This document shows, in pieces, positions 7,440 to 10,666 of a stretch of DNA of 10,666 bases. How positions within the stretch are numbered: the stretch's first letter is position 1; the number at the start of each line of letters is the position of its first letter. A program made the position numbers and the translations under genes. The stretch spans positions 1-10,666 of the forward strand of contig NXFV01001210.1 of the NCBI GenBank assembly GCA_002803225.1, read 5' to 3'. The notes under the pieces were generated by a model. It was not told where the DNA came from. It saw nothing but the letters and a program-made list of their open reading frames with translations, and did not search any database. This stretch comes from Gamarada debralockiae. Its lineage: Eukaryota; Ascomycota; Leotiomycetes; Helotiales; Hyphodiscaceae.

Positions 7440-8599
7440 CTAATTGAAGAACTCTGAAGGAATCCCAACAAACTGCAGAGCTGTCTTTAAGTCATCAGAG
7501 CCATCCCTCATTCCAGAATCGCACGCCGAAATATTCCCAAAATAATGTGTATGTGCTTGAGCAACTGCGGTCAAGCCTAAAGGCCAGTCTGTTCCTGCAT
7601 TCCCGGATTCATTGAATAAGCCGATGTACCGTTCAACGTTTTGATTCCCAACTGGCAAGTCATCTGTCTTAATATGGAATTCAGGGGAGAAGTGATCCCA
7701 ACCGCCAAGTTTGTGTTGCGGAAGTTGTGGAACGATATCGTTTGTGTGTGTGACCCGAAAATTGCTGCCTTTTGCTGGCGCTTGGTTTGTGATGTAATTC
7801 GAGACTTTGTCGAATCCGAGTCGAGGTTGGCCATATGTATACTACATCCCATTAGATTCATCAAAGATCTGAATAGTTGAAGCAAACCCACCAAATCTAC
7901 ATCCAAGCCCCCATTTCTTAAAGAAGCAGCAGCTAAAGCCGCAAGTGCTCCACCAAGACTATGACCCGTAGCAATTACTCTATAAGATGGATAGGTCTCT
8001 ACGGCCCTTATTGTCGAATTTGTTACAATTTCTGCAACATCTTGCCACGCGTGCCAGAATCCACGATGGATTTTACATTCATCGTCACCGGTGCCGCATA
8101 AGGTGGTGGAGGTTGGGAGAAAGTCGGAATCAGTGAGTGCGTTTATGCTGTTTGCTGTTCCTTGGAAGGATATTATTACGAGGTGGTTTGTGTCGTCGAT
8201 GGCGATGAAACCGATTGTGTTGGATTCCCCGATGCTGTGAGGCGTGAGTTTGAAGCCGGAGGTTGAGGAGAGATGGTAGTTTAAGGAGCGAACTTACTTC
8301 CAGAAAGCTTCTGTTACCCAAGCATCTGATTTTTCGACGAACGCACAGTTTCCAGGCAGGCAGGCGAGATATTGACCAGCGGAGCGAGTATTGCCTTCAC
8401 AATATGCGGCGGCGGCATAGTGAGAGACTGCTATGAGCTGTGACTCTATCCTAGGATCGACCACTACTTGATGTCAGTATTGTCTACTAAGACGAATGGA
8501 AGTGCTTCGAAAGTTACGTCTAGGCTTCAGTCTCGTCGGTGACGCCCATGTTGCTGCAGCGAATGAGATCCGGACAAGATCTCGTAGAAAGAACTTCAT
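7440..8599 (-). CDS. Secreted class 3 lipase (fungal triacylglycerol lipase/feruloyl-esterase-like)
   Basis: Four exons on the minus strand, 8599-8518, 8463-8298, 8234-7892 and 7841-7440, join in frame to 330 residues. The introns are 54, 63 and 50 bases; the last has a GTGGGT donor and CTAAT branch. A signal peptide spans about residues 1-20 (MKFFLR start, FAAATWAS core), then SQLIAVSHYAAAAYC opens the mature fold. The lipase_3 landmarks are in order: SFQGT oxyanion-hole motif (105-109), GHSLGG with nucleophile Ser175, Asp232 in THTNDIVP, and His294 in AHTHYFG. Cysteines 49, 62, 67, 129, 136 and 304 match the three disulfides of Thermomyces-type lipases. It should hydrolyse ester bonds of lipids or related esters outside the cell; GHSLGG and AHTHYFG favour lipase, but substrate is not certain. 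It is divergent from the small secreted-protein gene at 9107. Confidence 0.95.
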
Positions 8600-9106
8600 C
8601 AGAATATCGCATAAAATAAATCCAGTATCAAAAGAAAATCGTAACCCCCAGCGTAGTAAAACCGTTTTCGAAGCGGATATGGCAGAGGAGTTTTATGAAA
8701 TCTGAACCTGCAATATGGCAGAGCTGCTTCAAGAGTGGCGCTGGAGGGGGCGGGCCACACTTCGCAAAATATCCGCACCTAAGACTACAAGATATTTGGA
8801 AGCCGAGCATTACGTGAGATAAAAGTTCTCAATCCCTGCAGTGTAATTTTTCAAGGCATTGCTCATAGAGAGGCTGAAGTTAGACTTGGTCAGCACACAT
8901 TTTCAACCCTGACTCGAAATAAGCCACCCGTTCCAGCTACTACGCCAAGCATCCCAGCCGAGGCGCGGTACTCGGTCCCAGTAGGTATATTACACCAGGG
9001 AGAACTCATTTCGGAGTCAACAGCTCTCACTTTGTTAGCATCGAACACATATAGAATATCCTACGAAGTATTCTCTTGAAAATAGGGCCAGATACTATAC
9101 TCCAAG
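8600..9106. promoter_or_regulatory. Divergent intergenic region shared by lipase and small secreted protein
   Basis: The 507 bases lie between the lipase start codon (minus strand) and the small surface-protein start codon (plus strand), so they probably hold both promoters. An AT-rich stretch just before the lipase ATG (about 8605-8630) could serve for initiation. I identify no specific operator. Short open frames here on both strands lack any motif. Confidence 0.5.
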
Positions 9107-9510
9107 ATGCATCTCTGTCAAGTTGTTCTATCCCTCCTATTCCCAACTATTATCATCACAATCAGCATCACAGGTGCAACAGTCACATTTGCCCCCTCTG
9201 GGACAGCAGCCGCACTACAACCAAGCACTCCAAGACCATCGATACCTACAGCAACAAATGTCACAATACCTCCAACTAATCCACTTTTTGATCCAGTTTC
9301 TACGACATTATCAAGGTAAGGCATCTGAAACCGAGTTATTTGGTTGGGATCTAACAGTCGTAACGCAACAGTTTTGGAACACCTTCCCCAACATCAACTT
9401 TTAGAGGAGGCGAGAGTAATTTGGACGAATTTTCTGTTTTGAAAGTGATGTTTGCGTTGCCGTTTGTGTTTGCCGGAGTGGGCGGTGTCTTGTTATGGTT
9501 GGGATTCTGA
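9107..9510 (+). CDS. Small secreted Ser/Thr/Pro-rich protein, likely GPI- or membrane-anchored
   Basis: Two exons, 9107-9315 and 9372-9510, are joined by a 56-base intron (GTAAGG donor, TCTAAC branch, CAACAG acceptor) in phase 2, giving 115 residues. Residues 1-24 are hydrophobic with a plausible signal-peptidase site after Ala24. Residues 25-80 are rich in Ser, Thr and Pro, as in O-glycosylated fungal surface proteins, with one N-glycosylation sequon (Asn51-Val-Thr). A short polar linker with small residues (GGESN, 82-86) leads to a hydrophobic end, residues 95-115, which stops without a basic tail. That is the layout of a GPI-attachment signal; a single membrane span is the alternative. Unspliced, the frame would stop just after residue 70 and lose this anchor, which supports the intron. 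I recognise no family and infer a cell-surface or wall location. The lipase gene lies divergent upstream. Confidence 0.65.
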
Positions 9511-10643
9511 AGGGCCTTGATTCACGTCAGGGAGATATATTCTAGAGCGGCGTTTTCAGCCGGAATTGCAGAAGTTTGTTGTGAGAGAGGTGTATTGGGA
9601 AAGGTGTTTTGAGAGGTAAATTAACCTCAGTTGGGAGCTTGTAAGAGCACCGTTAATATATTCTGTTGAGATTTCTCTCCGGCAGCTTGGTCCGGAGCGG
9701 CTCCAGCTGCATCCAAGCTAAGCAGTAATTATAGATGCAAACAATCAAGGCACTGGAGATATGTTGGTAAGCGTAGTGACAAAGTAGTGGAATGGCTTCG
9801 CTCGGGGTGCAGTTTTTCTTCAGCTACGAGACGATGCAGATCATCGAGAAGATGTCAATGAGGGGTAGCAGGTGGCTGACAGAGTGTTACGTTAACTTGA
9901 TGAAAAAGAAGGAAACTGTACTTTCAGTTGCTTCATTCCGGGTTCAAGCGATTAGATCTCATGCACACCTAGAGGTGGTAAGTATCGCTCACCGCTCTGC
10001 GCTCAGCTGCTGAGGGCGCGTTTATAAGTTACCTGCTTCCTGACTCTGTACTTCACCAGAATGTTGGCACTGCTGGTTCTCAGCGCTATTGGCGATTATG
10101 CCACGATAAACCGGCCCTATCTGGAATCGAGATCATAATGGCTGAAAACGGAAAACGCGATGGTCTGGAGGCTGGTTCCACGGCCAAGCCGCCACCCCCA
10201 TGAAACATGGTTTGTGGGATAGGATTGGGCCAGCTAGCCCATCTTACTTCAGCTCACTGAATAAGGCACCCGAGTTTGCGCGTCAGCCTGCGATGAATGG
10301 GAAAGTTGTACAATGTGAATGTCTTGATTGATTACTAAGTTGCTTATGACTGGTCTCTCCTGGAAATAAGCGACGCTTTGTGGGTGCCCTGCACAAAACT
10401 TAATCAGCCCTGTAACGAATTTGGAATGATGACAAACTATGCATGACAAGGGTACCTACTTGCCGCTCTCAACACAGGGAAAGACTCGGAGTGCTAGCTA
10501 GTATTGACCAAAGCGGAATACGGTCCTAGAGGGATGTCAACGTCGGCATAGCCACACTTTCATATTTTGACAGGGGTCTTCTTTTTTGAGGGCCGGGGGG
10601 GTCAGTTTGACTTGCCCCTAGGCTAGCAAATAAGGGGCTGTTT
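9511..10643. other. Gene-free stretch to the window end
   Basis: I can support no gene. A plus-strand frame of 73 codons (9792-10013) and a minus-strand frame of 66 codons (10249-10449) lack recognisable domains. Small inverted repeats are present: AGCTTGG/CCAAGCT at 9684-9690 and 9713-9719, enclosing a GGAGC/GCTCC hairpin, and CCATGAAACATGG at 10198-10210. The last 150 bases are G-rich on the plus strand. Confidence 0.4.
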
Positions 10644-10666
10644 GGGGGGGGGGGGGGGGGGGGGGG
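10644..10666. repeat. poly(G) homopolymer run at the window end
   Basis: The window ends in 23 consecutive G residues. A shorter G run (7 bases) lies upstream near 10595-10601. Terminal G runs are typical of contig ends, and of no-signal calls in two-colour short-read chemistry, so the true length and even presence of the run in the genome is doubtful. Confidence 0.9.

Noticed and set aside
8130..8321. Minus-strand open frame of 63 codons
   Set aside because: It is a wrong-frame shadow of lipase exons 2-3 and the intron between them; the spliced frame matches the lipase family throughout.
9792..10013. Plus-strand open frame of 73 codons, and a GGTTCAA word at about 9940-9946 resembling a tRNA B box
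   Set aside because: The frame has no known motif, and no A box or cloverleaf can be formed around the B-box-like word.
1..10666. CRISPR array, bacterial operon or phage features
   Set aside because: No regular direct repeats with spacers, no Shine-Dalgarno-led gene runs, and the genes are intron-containing fungal ones.

Overview
This window looks like nuclear DNA of a filamentous ascomycete (Pezizomycotina). The signs are eight short introns of 50-63 bases, with donors mostly of GTAAGT/GTATGT type and several CTAAT or CTGAC branch sites, a Yap/Pap1-type bZIP factor, a fungal-specific transcription-factor domain and a secreted fungal class 3 lipase. I cannot name the genus. The window starts next to a 21-base A run and ends in a 23-base G run. 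It may therefore be a whole contig that broke at homopolymers.

Layout. 1-419: AT-rich leader and the bZIP promoter. 420-970 (+): small bZIP transcription factor, two exons. 1343-2937 (+): fungal-specific transcription-factor-domain protein without a zinc cluster, two exons. 2938-3690: no gene; a pyrimidine tract and small hairpins. 3691-4078 (-): decayed C-terminal remnant of a zinc-type (MDR) alcohol dehydrogenase, with an 8-bp tandem duplication, a ~115-bp insertion between 7-bp direct repeats, and an Arg-to-stop change. 4079-5597: about 1.5 kb with no gene I can support. 5676-6576 (-): four-helix integral membrane protein, three exons. 6613-7439: no gene recognised. 7440-8599 (-): secreted lipase, four exons, all catalytic residues present. 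9107-9510 (+): small secreted Ser/Thr/Pro-rich protein with a likely GPI or membrane anchor, two exons, divergent from the lipase. 9511-10666: no gene recognised.

How the genes relate. No pathway links them clearly. Two regulators sit side by side on the plus strand, and a Yap-type site (TTACTAA) lies between them. The lipase and the small surface protein share a 507-bp divergent intergenic region and both enter the secretory route, so joint control is possible but unproven. The gene models were rebuilt by hand from splice signals and frame continuity. The lipase and membrane-protein models are the firmest. The 3' ends of both transcription-factor genes are the least certain.
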